Below, in pieces: positions 24,644-34,477 of a DNA stretch of 64,000 nucleotides (positions are counted from its first letter, which is position 1; each line of letters begins with the position of its first letter). Position numbers and translations under genes: made by a program. The notes below the pieces were generated by a model, which saw only the letters and a program-made list of their open reading frames with translations, did not search any database and was not told the origin of the DNA. The stretch comes from Oxalobacteraceae bacterium OTU3CAMAD1. GTDB lineage: Bacteria; Pseudomonadota; Gammaproteobacteria; Burkholderiales; Burkholderiaceae_D. The stretch lies in assembly GCA_024123915.1 (NCBI GenBank), contig CP099650.1:806001-870000 (forward strand), in the 5' to 3' direction.

Positions 24644-26848
24644 ATGAACCTGGACGAAGCGCTACAGACCTTCATCACCGAAAGCCGCGAACTCCTGGAG
24701 GACATGGAGAACGCGCTGCTCAATATCGACATCGCCGGCGACCAGGGCGAGGCGATCAACGCCATCTTCCGCGCCGCCCACACCATCAAGGGCTCGGCGG
24801 GTTTGTTCAGCCTCGATCACATCGTCGCCTTCACCCACGTGGTGGAAAGCCTGCTCGACGAGGTGCGCGACGGCCGCGTGGTGATCAACGATGAAATGAT
24901 CGTGCTGCTGCTGTCGTGCTGCGATTATTTGTCCGGCATGACCGAGGCGCTGGCCGCCGGCCGGCTGGACGCCGATCCCGACACCGCGCCGGAGGGCGAA
25001 ATGCTGCTGCACCAGCTGCGCCGGCACATGTCGGGCGGCCATGGCGAGGCCGATCCGGCCCACGCCACTCCTGCCGCGTCGGCGCAGTCGTTGACCGTGC
25101 AGTCGGAACCCGGCGTCGAGCGCATCGACAAGGTGGCCGGCGACAGCGACTACTGGCACATTTCGCTGCGCTTCGGCCGCGGCGTTTTGCAGAACGGGAT
25201 GGACCCGATCGCGTTCCTGCGCTACCTGGCCAAACTGGGCAAGATCGTCGGCATCGCCACCGTGCCCGACGCCCTGCCGGCGGCCGAGGAGATGGACGCG
25301 GAGCTGTGCTACCTTGGTTTTGAAATCGCTTTCGACAGCAACGCCGACCGCGAGGCCATCGTCGGCGTGTTCGAGTTCGTGCAGGACGACTGCGAGATCC
25401 GCATCATCCCGCCGCACAGCAGGGTGTCGCAGTACGTCGATTTGATCCGCGCCTTGCCGGAACTGCCGGCGCGCCTGGGCGAGATCCTGGTCCTGTGCGG
25501 CAGCGTGACCGCGTCCGAACTCGCCGGCGCGCTGCAACAGCAGTCGAGCGGCGAGGCCAAGGGCAAGGGTGACGGGGACGAACCGCCGCCGCGCCTGGGC
25601 AGCATCCTGGTCGCCGCCGGCAACGTGCCGCCGGTGGTGGTGGAGGCGGCGCTGGCCAAGCAGAAGCAGGTGGTCGAGCAGAAGGCGCAGGAGAGCCGCT
25701 CGATCCGCGTCGATTCCGACAAGCTCGATCGGCTGATCGACCTGGTGGGGGAGTTGATCATCGCCGGCGCGCGCGCCAGCATGATCGGCCAGCAGATCCA
25801 CAACACCGACCTGCAGGAATGCACGTCGACCTTATCGGGCCTGGTGGAGGAGGTGCGCGACGCCGCGCTGGAACTGCGCATGGTCAAGATCGGCGCCACC
25901 TTCAACCGCTTCCAGCGCGTGGTGCACGACGTCGCGCGCGAGTTGGGCAAGGACATCGGCCTGATGGTCGACGGCGAGGATTCGGAACTGGACAAGACGG
26001 TGGTGGAGAAGATCGGCGATCCGCTGATGCACCTGGTGCGCAACGCCATGGACCACGGCATCGAGCCGGCCGACGTGCGCGTCGCCAACGGCAAGCCGGC
26101 CAAGGGCATGATCAAACTGAATGCCTTCCACGAATCGGGCAGCATCGTCATCGAGGTGAGCGATGACGGCGGCGGCCTTCGCAAGGAGAAGATCCTGGCC
26201 AAGGCGGTCGAGCGCGGGCTGGTCGATCCGGAGCGCAAACTGAGCGACAGCGAAATCTATAACCTGATCTTCGAGGCCGGGTTCTCGACGGCGGAGAAGG
26301 TCACCAACCTGTCCGGACGCGGCGTCGGCATGGATGTCGTCAAGCGCAATATCACCGCGCTGCGCGGCAGCGTGGACGTCAGCAGCAGGGAGGGCGCCGG
26401 CACCACCGTCACCGTGCGCCTGCCGCTGACTTTGGCCATCATCGACGGCTTCCTGGTGCAGGTGGGCGGCTCGGTGTTCGTCATCCCGCTCGACATGATC
26501 GAGGAGTGCATCGAGTTCGCCACCGAGCCGGGGCAGGATTACTGCAATCTGCGCGGCCAGGTGCTGCCGTTCATCCGTCTGCGATCGCTGTTCCGCATCG
26601 ACGGCGCCGCCACGCGGCGCGAGAGCATCGTGGTGCTCAAGCTGGGCACCACCCGCGCCGGCCTGGTGGTCGACACCCTGCTGGGCGAATTCCAGACCGT
26701 CATCAAGCCGCTCAGCCCCATGTTCAGCGAAGTCAAATGCATCAGCGGCTCGACCATCCTAGGCAGCGGCGAGGTGGCGCTGATCCTGGACGTGGCCTCG
26801 CTGATGCAGGCCGTCGGCGGCAAAGGCACGGTGGCCCTGGCCGCCTAG
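24644..26848 (+). CDS. cheA: Chemotaxis histidine kinase CheA
   Basis: A 734-residue kinase. Domain order: P1/Hpt with phospho-accepting H46 in RAAHTIKGSAGLF; a long middle region (about 130-345) that includes a segment beginning YWHISLRFGRGVLQNGMDP and a second region with two R-L-G-[ES]-I-L-V repeats; dimerisation P3 (about 355-415); ATP-binding P4 with LVRNAMDHGIEP, DDGGGL and GRGVGMDVVKRNI; and a C-terminal CheW-like P5 domain. All catalytic boxes are intact. The middle region is larger than, and unlike, the E. coli P2 domain. It should phosphorylate the adjacent CheY and CheB under control of receptor-CheW arrays. Cytoplasmic, membrane-associated. Confidence 0.96.
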   Translation: MNLDEALQTFITESRELLEDMENALLNIDIAGDQGEAINAIFRAAHTIKGSAGLFSLDHIVAFTHVVESLLDEVRDGRVVINDEMIVLLLSCCDYLSGMTEALAAGRLDADPDTAPEGEMLLHQLRRHMSGGHGEADPAHATPAASAQSLTVQSEPGVERIDKVAGDSDYWHISLRFGRGVLQNGMDPIAFLRYLAKLGKIVGIATVPDALPAAEEMDAELCYLGFEIAFDSNADREAIVGVFEFVQDDCEIRIIPPHSRVSQYVDLIRALPELPARLGEILVLCGSVTASELAGALQQQSSGEAKGKGDGDEPPPRLGSILVAAGNVPPVVVEAALAKQKQVVEQKAQESRSIRVDSDKLDRLIDLVGELIIAGARASMIGQQIHNTDLQECTSTLSGLVEEVRDAALELRMVKIGATFNRFQRVVHDVARELGKDIGLMVDGEDSELDKTVVEKIGDPLMHLVRNAMDHGIEPADVRVANGKPAKGMIKLNAFHESGSIVIEVSDDGGGLRKEKILAKAVERGLVDPERKLSDSEIYNLIFEAGFSTAEKVTNLSGRGVGMDVVKRNITALRGSVDVSSREGAGTTVTVRLPLTLAIIDGFLVQVGGSVFVIPLDMIEECIEFATEPGQDYCNLRGQVLPFIRLRSLFRIDGAATRRESIVVLKLGTTRAGLVVDTLLGEFQTVIKPLSPMFSEVKCISGSTILGSGEVALILDVASLMQAVGGKGTVALAA

Positions 26849-26869
26849 TGAATCAAGGAGACTACGCAT

Positions 26870-27457
26870 ATGGTTAACCAGTCGGCCAACGCCGCCGCCA
26901 ACAACATCGTCACCTACGGCAGCAGTGCGATCGTCGCGCTGCAAAGCGGGGCGGCGCTACCGAGCCAGTTCCTGACCTTCTTGCTGGGCGAGGAGCAGTT
27001 CGCCGTCGGCATCCTGCATATCAAGGAGATCATCGAATATGGCAGCATGGCCACGGTGCCGATGATGCCAGCCTGCGTGCGCGGCGTGATCAACCTGCGC
27101 GGCGCCGTGGTGCCGGTGATGGACCTGTCGGCGCGCTTTGGCCGCAGCCCCAGCGCCATCACCAAGCGCAGTTGCATCGTCATCGTCGAAGTCGAAGGCG
27201 CCGGCGGCGAGGGCAAGCAGGTGTTGGGCATGCTGGTCGACGCCGTCAACGCGGTGGTGGAAATCGCCGCCGGCGACATCGAGCCGGCGCCTTCGTTCGG
27301 CACCCGCATCCGTCCCGACTTCATCGCCGGCATCGGTAAGTTCAATGGCAAGTTCGTCATCCTGCTGGCGATCGACCGCGTGCTGTCGACCGAGGAGGTG
27401 GTGGAGATGGCGCGCTCGGGTGCCAACGACGCAGCGGCGCCTCCGCTGCTGTCCTGA
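26870..27457 (+). CDS. cheW: Chemotaxis coupling protein CheW (first copy)
   Basis: A 195-residue protein. After a non-conserved 30-residue N-terminus comes a single CheW domain: FLTFLLGEEQFAVGILHIKE, then RGVINLRGAVVPVMDLSARF, and [20 protein letters not shown]. It links receptors to CheA. A second copy at 31615 shares the core but lacks the N-terminal extension. Two CheW proteins in one operon may allow different receptor sets to be coupled. It lies 21 bases after cheA. Confidence 0.95.
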   Translation: MVNQSANAAANNIVTYGSSAIVALQSGAALPSQFLTFLLGEEQFAVGILHIKEIIEYGSMATVPMMPACVRGVINLRGAVVPVMDLSARFGRSPSAITKRSCIVIVEVEGAGGEGKQVLGMLVDAVNAVVEIAAGDIEPAPSFGTRIRPDFIAGIGKFNGKFVILLAIDRVLSTEEVVEMARSGANDAAAPPLLS

Positions 27458-27485
27458 TTTTTCCAGATTTTGAATGTGACGCATC

Positions 27486-28292
27486 ATGCCTTTGGTAGCC
27501 ATTTCCGATCGTGAGTTCACGCAGTTCCAGCGCTTCATCTACGACGCCGCCGGGATCACTATGTCCAACGGCAAGCAGGCGCTGGTCAGCGGCCGCCTGG
27601 CCAAGCGCCTGGCGCATTACCAGCTCGATAGCTACAGCGACTATCTGCGCCTGCTCGAAAGCCGTTCGGACCCCGCCGAACTGCAGATGGCGGTCGATCT
27701 GCTGACCACCAACGAAACTTATTTTTTCCGCGAACCCAAGCACTTCCAGCTGCTGCGGGATCTGGCCCTGGAGGCGCGCGAGAAGCGGCAGACGATGCGC
27801 GTGTGGAGCGCCGCCAGTTCCAGCGGCGAGGAGGTCTATAGCATCGCCATGGTGCTGGCCGACGTGCTGGGCGACGCCGCCTGGGAAGTGCTGGGCACCG
27901 ACATCAGCACGCGGGTGCTGCAGCGCGCCCGCAGCGGCCACTATCCAATGGAGCGCGCCAGCCAGATGCCGCAGGATTACCTGAAGCGCTTTTGCCTCAA
28001 GGGCCAGGGCAGCGAGGCCGGCACCATGCTGATCGAGCGCTCATTGCGCCAGCGGGTCCAGTTCCAGCAGGTGAACCTGAACGCGCCGCTGCCCAAGGTC
28101 GGCTGCTTCGACGTGATCTTCCTGCGCAACGTGATGATCTACTTTAACCTGGAGACCAAGCGCCAGGTGGTGGCCCGCTTGCTGGCCCAGCTTCGTCCCG
28201 GCGGCTATTTCCTGATCGGCCACTCCGAGACCCTGAACGACATCAACGACACCTTGTCGGTCGTGGCGCCATCGATCTACAGGAAAGCATAG
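27486..28292 (+). CDS. cheR: Chemotaxis receptor methyltransferase CheR
   Basis: A 268-residue enzyme that methylates receptor glutamates using S-adenosylmethionine. The N-terminal helical domain (about 1-75) is followed by the Rossmann-type catalytic domain. LTTNETYFFREPKHF, SAASSSGEEVYSIAM (the SAM loop, usually SAGCSTGEE), GTDIS and FLRNVMIYFNLETK are all recognisable. There is no C-terminal TPR extension. CheR docking on receptors usually uses a C-terminal pentapeptide such as NWETF, which none of the receptors in this operon has. Confidence 0.95.
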   Translation: MPLVAISDREFTQFQRFIYDAAGITMSNGKQALVSGRLAKRLAHYQLDSYSDYLRLLESRSDPAELQMAVDLLTTNETYFFREPKHFQLLRDLALEAREKRQTMRVWSAASSSGEEVYSIAMVLADVLGDAAWEVLGTDISTRVLQRARSGHYPMERASQMPQDYLKRFCLKGQGSEAGTMLIERSLRQRVQFQQVNLNAPLPKVGCFDVIFLRNVMIYFNLETKRQVVARLLAQLRPGGYFLIGHSETLNDINDTLSVVAPSIYRKA

Positions 28293-28299
28293 CGGCGCG

Positions 28300-28806
28300 A
28301 TGCCTGATTCGAAACTCATTGATGTCTTTCTCATGCCCGGCGATTATTTCATCGGCGACGAGCGCTATCGCGTGCGCACGCTGCTGGGGTCCTGCGTCTC
28401 CGTCACGCTGTGGCATCCGTCGCGCCGCATCGGCGCCATGTCGCACTTTCTCTTGCCGGGCACCGGCCATCGCAAATCCCACGACAAGCCGGGCATGTAC
28501 GGCGACGACGCCATGCGCCTGCTGCTCGACGGCTTGGCGCGCCACGACGTGGCGCCCGGCCAATGCCAGGCCAAGATCTTCGGCGGCGGCGCCATGTTTC
28601 CCCGTAATCCCAAGGCGCGCGACATCGGTTTGCAGAACGGCGACTTCGCGCGCGAAATGCTGCACAAGAACGGCATCCACGTCGTGTCCGAAAGCCTGTT
28701 CGGCGAAGGACACCGCCAATTGATCTTCACCATCCGCAGCGGCGATGTACTCAGCCGCCAGGTTCCGCCGGAACCGAAAGCTGCCCGCACCAGGGAAAAC
28801 GCATGA
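28300..28806 (+). CDS. cheD: Chemoreceptor glutamine deamidase CheD
   Basis: A 168-residue enzyme that deamidates receptor glutamines to methylatable glutamates. The catalytic cysteine and histidine are visible as [12 protein letters not shown] (C32) and GAMSHFLLP (H49), with the family motifs KIFGGGAMF and RQLIF in the second half. It overlaps cheB by four bases (ATGA), consistent with coordinated production of the receptor-modifying enzymes CheR, CheD and CheB. CheD also binds CheC or CheY in some species; no CheC is seen here. Confidence 0.95.
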   Translation: MPDSKLIDVFLMPGDYFIGDERYRVRTLLGSCVSVTLWHPSRRIGAMSHFLLPGTGHRKSHDKPGMYGDDAMRLLLDGLARHDVAPGQCQAKIFGGGAMFPRNPKARDIGLQNGDFAREMLHKNGIHVVSESLFGEGHRQLIFTIRSGDVLSRQVPPEPKAARTRENA

Positions 28807-29876
28807 GTACAATCAACGTCATGATCGTCGACGATTCGGCCGTGGTGCGGCAGGTCCTCAGTGGCCTGCTCAACGCCTCGCCGGGCATCACCGTCACCTA
28901 CGCCGTGGCCAATCCGCTGCTGGCGATGGAACGCATGAAGGTGCAGTGGCCGGACGTGATCGTGCTCGATGTCGAAATGCCAAAAATGGACGGCATCACC
29001 TTCCTGCGCAAGATCATGGCCGAGCGTCCGACGCCGGTGGTGATCTGTTCGACGTTGACGGAGAAGGGCGCGCAGACGTCGGTCGAGGCGCTGGGCGCCG
29101 GCGCGGTCACCATCATCACCAAGCCGCGCCTGGACCTCAAGCAGTTCCTGCACGATAGCGCCGACGAACTGGTGTCGGCGGTGCGGGCGGCGTCCGGCGC
29201 GCGCGTGGGCAAGCTGGTGGGCCGGGCGCCGGCGCCGCCGGTCGCCGCCAAGCTCAATGCGGACGCCGTGCTGCCGCCGGCCGACGCTAGGCCGATGACC
29301 GCCACCACCGAGCGCGTGGTGGCGATCGGCACCTCCACCGGCGGCACGCAGGCGCTGGAAGAGGTGCTGACATCGCTGCCGCGCGTCTGCCCCGGCATCG
29401 TGGTGGTGCAGCACATGCCGGAAAAATTCACCGCCGCCTTCGCGGCACGCCTCGACAGCGTGTGCGAGGTGCGCGTCAAGGAGGCGGCCAACAACGACCG
29501 CGTGCTCCAGGGCCAGGTGCTGATCGCGCCTGGCGGAAAACATATGCTGTTGCGCCGCACCGGCGCCCAGTACTTTGTCGAAGTGGTCGACGGCCCGCTG
29601 GTCAACCGCCACCGGCCGTCGGTCGATGTGCTGTTCCGCTCCGCCGCGCGGGCGGCGGGCGCCAACGCGCTGGGCGTGATCATGACCGGCATGGGCGACG
29701 ACGGCGCCGCCGGCATGCTGGAGATGCTCAAGGCCGGCGCGCGCACCGTGGCGCAGGACGAGGCCAGCTGCGTGGTCTACGGCATGCCGAAGGAAGCCGT
29801 CAAGCGTGGCGGCGTCGAAAAAACAGTAGCACTCAATGCGATCTATCGCGAAATCCTGCAGCAACTGTCCCTATAA
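28803..29876 (+). CDS. cheB: Protein-glutamate methylesterase CheB
   Basis: A 357-residue response regulator-enzyme. The receiver domain (1-125) has D10-D11 and phospho-acceptor D56 ([10 protein letters not shown]). A linker (about 130-165) leads to the esterase domain with the catalytic serine in [12 protein letters not shown] (near 177), histidine in [11 protein letters not shown] and aspartate in [15 protein letters not shown]. Phosphorylation by CheA should activate removal of methyl groups from receptors. The start overlaps cheD. Confidence 0.96.
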   Translation: MSTINVMIVDDSAVVRQVLSGLLNASPGITVTYAVANPLLAMERMKVQWPDVIVLDVEMPKMDGITFLRKIMAERPTPVVICSTLTEKGAQTSVEALGAGAVTIITKPRLDLKQFLHDSADELVSAVRAASGARVGKLVGRAPAPPVAAKLNADAVLPPADARPMTATTERVVAIGTSTGGTQALEEVLTSLPRVCPGIVVVQHMPEKFTAAFAARLDSVCEVRVKEAANNDRVLQGQVLIAPGGKHMLLRRTGAQYFVEVVDGPLVNRHRPSVDVLFRSAARAAGANALGVIMTGMGDDGAAGMLEMLKAGARTVAQDEASCVVYGMPKEAVKRGGVEKTVALNAIYREILQQLSL

Positions 29877-29913
29877 ATCGCTTTTTATCCGCATTACACG
29901 GAAGGAAATCATC

Positions 29914-31602
29914 ATGCTTTCAACCTTGACGGTCAGGACCAAGATCCTGGCATTGCTGGCGGTGTCCCTATTGGCGCTTGTGGTTGTCGTGCTCATCGCC
30001 TTCACCGGCCTGCGGGCGCAAGGCGCCATGCTCAATGAGCTGGGCAAGAACCGCATGCCTTCGATACGGGCCTTGATGGTGATTAACGAGGCCCAGACCG
30101 CGCTGCGCTCGTCGAGCCGCTTCATCGACGCGATGGGCATGTTCCCCGATGACGCCAACGATATCGCTGGCGAAGTCAAACGCAAGCAGGATGTCTGGCG
30201 CACGGTCGATGCGGCCTGGAAGGAGTACGAAGCCTTGCCACAGGAGTCCGAGGAGGCGGATGTGTGGAAGACCTTCGTCAAGCAGTGGGATGTGTGGAAG
30301 ACGCGCGACATGACGATCACCGATATCGCGGCGCAGATCGCCCGCGCGGAGCCGGGCAAGCGCAAGGAATTGTTCGCGCTCCTGCATAAAACGCTGCAGG
30401 AAAACCGGCCGGCCTTCACCGCCGCCGAGGAGAGCCTGAACAAACTGGTGGCGCTGAACGTCCAGTACGGCGAGAACGACGTCAAACACGCCGATGCCGC
30501 TTCCGCCGGCGCAATGAGCAGCATGTACATCAGCGGCGGCGTGGCGTTGGCGTTGCTGGCGGCGATAGGATTGATCATCCTGAACGGCATCATGCGCCAG
30601 CTTGGCGGCGATCCAGGCTACGCGGCGGAGATCGTGCGCAAGGTGGCCGACGGCGACCTCAGTGCCGACGTGCATGTCAAGGCGGGCGACACCACCAGCC
30701 TGCTGGCGGCGATGAAGGGCATGATCGACAAGCTCTCGCAGGTGGTGCAGGACGTGAACAACGGCGCCGAGTCGCTGGCCAGCGCTTCCGAGGAGGTCAG
30801 CGCGACCGCCCAGTCGCTGTCGCAGGCGGCCAGCGAGCAGGCCGCAGGCACCGAGGAGACCAGTGCCTCGGTCGAGCAGATGACGGCGTCGATTTCGCAG
30901 AACACCGAGAACGCCAAGGTTACCGATGGTATCGCCAGCAAGGCGGCGATCGAAGCGGTGGAGGGCGGCGACGCGGTCAAGTCGACGGTGGCGGCGATGC
31001 AGCAGATCGCCAAGAAGATCAGCATCATCGACGATATCGCCTATCAAACCAACCTGCTGGCGTTGAACGCGGCGATCGAGGCCGCGCGCGCCGGCGAGCA
31101 TGGCAAAGGCTTCGCGGTGGTGGCGGCCGAGGTGCGCAAGCTGGCCGAACGCAGCCAGATCGCGGCGCAGGAAATCGAGCAGGTGGCAAGCAGCAGCGTG
31201 CAACTGGCGGAGAAGGCCGGCAACCTGCTCGATGAAATGGTGCCGAACATTCGCCGCACCTCCAACCTGGTGCAGGAGATCACGGCGGCGTCGGAGGAGC
31301 AGTCGGCGGGCGTGGGCCAGATCAATTCCGCCATCACGCAATTGAGCCAGACCACGCAGCAGAACGCCTCTGCCTCCGAACAGCTGGCCGCCACCGCCGA
31401 GGAGATGAGCGGCCAGGCCGAGCAACTGCAGGAGACCATGTCCTTCTTCAAATTGTCCGGTGCCTCGCGGCCGCTGCGCACGGCGCGGGCGCCGGCCAGG
31501 CCGGCCAAGCCCGCGCCGGGGCGTGGACGGCCCGGCCACGGCAGCAGCAAGCAGATGATGGACATGGCCGATCCGGACGAATCGCATTTCGTTAAATTCT
31601 AA
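29914..31602 (+). CDS. Methyl-accepting chemotaxis protein with periplasmic four-helix sensor and HAMP
   Basis: A 562-residue receptor. A first membrane segment (about 9-30) is followed by a helical periplasmic sensor domain (about 31-198) of the four-helix-bundle type, a second membrane segment (about 203-224), a HAMP domain (about 226-280) and the signalling domain with [20 protein letters not shown]. The ligand is not predictable. The start at 29914 has GGAAGGAAA upstream; more 5' codons would read through the cheB stop region. The C-terminal linker is basic and Pro/Ala-rich and ends [10 protein letters not shown], which resembles the end of the third receptor. It sits 37 bases after cheB. 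Confidence 0.94.
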   Translation: MLSTLTVRTKILALLAVSLLALVVVVLIAFTGLRAQGAMLNELGKNRMPSIRALMVINEAQTALRSSSRFIDAMGMFPDDANDIAGEVKRKQDVWRTVDAAWKEYEALPQESEEADVWKTFVKQWDVWKTRDMTITDIAAQIARAEPGKRKELFALLHKTLQENRPAFTAAEESLNKLVALNVQYGENDVKHADAASAGAMSSMYISGGVALALLAAIGLIILNGIMRQLGGDPGYAAEIVRKVADGDLSADVHVKAGDTTSLLAAMKGMIDKLSQVVQDVNNGAESLASASEEVSATAQSLSQAASEQAAGTEETSASVEQMTASISQNTENAKVTDGIASKAAIEAVEGGDAVKSTVAAMQQIAKKISIIDDIAYQTNLLALNAAIEAARAGEHGKGFAVVAAEVRKLAERSQIAAQEIEQVASSSVQLAEKAGNLLDEMVPNIRRTSNLVQEITAASEEQSAGVGQINSAITQLSQTTQQNASASEQLAATAEEMSGQAEQLQETMSFFKLSGASRPLRTARAPARPAKPAPGRGRPGHGSSKQMMDMADPDESHFVKF

Positions 31603-31614
31603 ACGAGGCGGACG

Positions 31615-32112
31615 ATGAATAACGTACAAGGCGCCGAGCCGCAGTTTCTCAGCTTTATGCTGGGCCAGGACATGTTCGCGATGGGCATCCTGGCCGTGCG
31701 CGAAATACTGGAGTACGCGGGCGTGACGCCCGTACCGCAAATGCCGCCCTGTATCAGCGGCGTGATCAACCTGCGCGGCACGGCGGTGCCGGTGCTCGAC
31801 CTGGCGTGCCGGCTCGAGCGCGAGCCGGTAGCGGTGAGCAAACGCACCTGTATCATCGTTGTCGAAGTCGACGGCAACGCCGGCGCCGGCGCCTTCGTGA
31901 TCGGCATCCTGGTCGACGCGGTCAACGCGGTGCTCGACATCCCGCCGTCGGAGGTGGAGCCGGCGCCCAGCCTGGGCGCGCAGGTGCGCGCCGAGATGCT
32001 GCAGGGGATAGGCAAGGTCAATGGCCGCTTCGTTCTGCTGCTGGACGTGCGGCGGGTGGCGTCCGTGGGAGACCTGGCCGCCATCGCCCCCGCCGCCCTG
32101 GATCACGTGTAG
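31615..32112 (+). CDS. Chemotaxis coupling protein CheW (second copy)
   Basis: A 165-residue single CheW domain: [20 protein letters not shown], then [20 protein letters not shown], and [20 protein letters not shown]. It is clearly paralogous to the copy at 26870. It is placed between the two full-length receptors, 12 bases after the first and 44 before the second, and may couple these in particular. Confidence 0.94.
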   Translation: MNNVQGAEPQFLSFMLGQDMFAMGILAVREILEYAGVTPVPQMPPCISGVINLRGTAVPVLDLACRLEREPVAVSKRTCIIVVEVDGNAGAGAFVIGILVDAVNAVLDIPPSEVEPAPSLGAQVRAEMLQGIGKVNGRFVLLLDVRRVASVGDLAAIAPAALDHV

Positions 32113-32156
32113 CCGCGCACCGCGTCCGCACGAACGCACCACCCTGGAGAACCATC

Positions 32157-33641
32157 ATGTTCAAACAAATGAAAATGGAGACCCGGCTGCACGCCGGATT
32201 CGGCGCCATCGTGCTGCTGGTGGTGGTGCTGGGGATTATCGCCTTTGCCAAACTGACGTCGCTGCACGACCAGTGGGCGCGTTTCGAGAGCGTCACGCTG
32301 GCGCGCAAGAACGCGGTGCTGGAAGGCGTCATTTCGCAGGGCCACGCGGTCCAGCAATTCAAGAATTACATTCTGCGCAATGGCGAGCAAAACACCCAGT
32401 TCCGCGCGGCGCTGGCCAACATCGACAAGGAAATGGCCAACTACAAGGCCGTGGGACCGCTCAGCGAGGAAGAGCAAGTGCTGCTGGGCGAAGTGGCGGC
32501 CGGCGTCAAGGCCTATGGCGACAGCATGGCGGAGCTGGAGGCGATGCAGGCCAAAGGCATGACGCCGACGGAGATGGATAAATCCATCAAGGGCGCCGAC
32601 GCCGCCATCGCCGGCGCGTTCCGCAAGCTGCTCAAGCTCAACGACAACGTGACCGACCGCGAATCGGCGGCGATGACGGAGGTGACCGATTCGGCCAAGC
32701 GCCTGATCCTGTCGGTCGATATCGTCATCGCCATCCTCGGTTGCGTGCTGGCGGTATGGCTGGCGCGCAGCCTGTCGGGCATCGTGCGCGAGGTGCAGAT
32801 GGTGGTCGCCGGCCTTGCCGGGGCGTCGCAGGAAGTCAGTTCGACGGCGCAGTCGCTGTCGCAGGCGGCCAGCGAGCAGGCTGCCGGCGTCGAGGAAACC
32901 AGCGCATCGATCGAGCAGATGACGGCCTCGATCGCGCAGAACACGGAGAACGCCAAGGTCACCGACGGCATCGCCACCCAGGCCGCCGTGGACGCGACGC
33001 GCGGCGGCGAGGTGGTGAAGGCGACGGCGGCGGCGATGCGTCAAATCGCCAGCAAGATCAGCATCATCGACGATATCGCCTATCAAACCAATCTGCTGGC
33101 GCTGAACGCGGCCATCGAGGCGGCGCGCGCGCACGAACACGGCAAGGGCTTCGCGGTGGTGGCGGCCGAGGTGCGCAAGCTGGCCGAGCGCAGCCAGGTG
33201 GCGGCGCAGGAGATCAGCAAGGTGGCGGCCGACAGTGTCGATCTGGCCGAGCAGGCCGGCGTGATGTTCGATGCGCTGGTGCCCAATATCCGCAAGACGT
33301 CGGACCTGGTGCAGGAGATATCGGCGGCGTCGGAAGAGCAGAGTTCCGGCGTGCGCCAGATTAACAGCGCGGTCAATCAGCTTAGCCAGACCACCCAGGT
33401 CAACGCGGCCAGCTCGGAGGAACTGGCGGCGACGTCGGAGGAGATGAGCGCCCAGGCAGAGCAGCTGGGCCAATTGATGGCGGTGTTCAAACGCTATGCG
33501 GTCGAAGAACGGGTACCGGCTCGCCGCGCAGCGTCTTCAAAAGGGAGCGGCGGCGCGGCGGCGCCGATGGCGCGCTCGGCCCGGGTTGCCTCCGTGGCCG
33601 CCCACGGATCGCCGGACGAGCACAAATTCACCCGGTTCTGA
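32157..33641 (+). CDS. Methyl-accepting chemotaxis protein lacking a HAMP domain
   Basis: A 494-residue receptor. Membrane segment 1 (about 13-33), a periplasmic helical sensor (about 34-180), membrane segment 2 (about 182-203), then the signalling domain begins almost at once: only about 20 residues separate the second membrane helix from the [16 protein letters not shown] stretch, where the sister receptor has a HAMP domain of about 55 residues. The tip ([20 protein letters not shown]) is intact. The start at 32157 has CTGGAGA upstream; the open frame extends 5' but through the cheW gene. The C-terminus ends [10 protein letters not shown], like that of the preceding receptor. Confidence 0.93.
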   Translation: MFKQMKMETRLHAGFGAIVLLVVVLGIIAFAKLTSLHDQWARFESVTLARKNAVLEGVISQGHAVQQFKNYILRNGEQNTQFRAALANIDKEMANYKAVGPLSEEEQVLLGEVAAGVKAYGDSMAELEAMQAKGMTPTEMDKSIKGADAAIAGAFRKLLKLNDNVTDRESAAMTEVTDSAKRLILSVDIVIAILGCVLAVWLARSLSGIVREVQMVVAGLAGASQEVSSTAQSLSQAASEQAAGVEETSASIEQMTASIAQNTENAKVTDGIATQAAVDATRGGEVVKATAAAMRQIASKISIIDDIAYQTNLLALNAAIEAARAHEHGKGFAVVAAEVRKLAERSQVAAQEISKVAADSVDLAEQAGVMFDALVPNIRKTSDLVQEISAASEEQSSGVRQINSAVNQLSQTTQVNAASSEELAATSEEMSAQAEQLGQLMAVFKRYAVEERVPARRAASSKGSGGAAAPMARSARVASVAAHGSPDEHKFTRF

Positions 33642-33655
33642 TCCCCGCTACATGA

Positions 33656-34477
33656 TTACGGCTTGACGAACTTCAGTGTCATGCGGTCGCTTTCGCCGAT
33701 CGCCTCATACTTCGCCCGGTTCTCGTCCTTGTTGCCGTAGGTCGGCGGCAGCGCCCAGACGCCGCCTTTGTGGTCGGCGGTGTCTTTCGGGTTGGCGTTG
33801 ACTTCCGACTTGGCCGCCAGCTTGAAGCCCGCCGCTTCGGCCAGGCCGATCACATACTTCTCGTGCATATAGCCGCTGCTGGCCGTTTCGTCCTGGGTCT
33901 TGTTGGCCGGCAGGCGATGCTCCACCACGCCGAACACGCCGCCCGGTTTCAGGCTGGTATAGACGCTGGCGAACAGCGTTTTCATATTCTCCGGACCTGC
34001 CGGTATCCAGTTGTGGATATTACGGAAGGTGAGCACCATGTCGACGCTGCCGGCCGGCGCGAATTCGTATTTGCGCGGCGGCGCGAACACGCCCAGCGCG
34101 ACCTTGCTGTACACCGGGTTGGCGTTCAGGCGCGCCATGAAGCGCTCGGCGCTTTTGCGTTCGCGCTCGTCCGGCGCGGCCAGGTCGTTGCCGGCGGCGA
34201 TCAGCTTTCCGCTGTCACGCAGGTAGGGCGCCAGGATCTCCGTGTACCAGCCGCCGCCCGGCGCCAGTTCGACCACCGTCATGTTCGGGCGAATGCCGAA
34301 GAACGACAGCGTCTCGTAAGGGTGGCGATAGGCGTCGCGCTGCACGTTGGCAGGGGTGCGGGTGCTGGCGGCGATGGCGGCCTTCAGCTTGGCGTCGGTG
34401 GCTTCGGTGGCGGCGATCGCGCCGCTTGCAGCGAACAGCGTGGTGGTGGCCAGGGCGGCCACGAGATATCTCTTCAT
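33656..34477 (-). CDS. Exported class I SAM methyltransferase-like protein
   Basis: A 273-residue protein. It begins with a signal peptide (MKRYLVAALATTTLFAASGAIAA), followed by a methyltransferase fold: MTVVELAPGGGWYTEILAPY (motif I), then MVLTFRNIHNWI and LKPGGVFGVVEH (motifs IV/V region). It resembles the COG4798-type predicted methyltransferases, which are unusual in being exported although SAM is cytoplasmic; whether they methylate anything is unknown. The start at 34477 has AGGAGA upstream. It converges on the last receptor gene with a 14-base gap and no terminator of its own visible there. Confidence 0.86.
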   Translation of the reverse strand: MKRYLVAALATTTLFAASGAIAATEATDAKLKAAIAASTRTPANVQRDAYRHPYETLSFFGIRPNMTVVELAPGGGWYTEILAPYLRDSGKLIAAGNDLAAPDERERKSAERFMARLNANPVYSKVALGVFAPPRKYEFAPAGSVDMVLTFRNIHNWIPAGPENMKTLFASVYTSLKPGGVFGVVEHRLPANKTQDETASSGYMHEKYVIGLAEAAGFKLAAKSEVNANPKDTADHKGGVWALPPTYGNKDENRAKYEAIGESDRMTLKFVKP

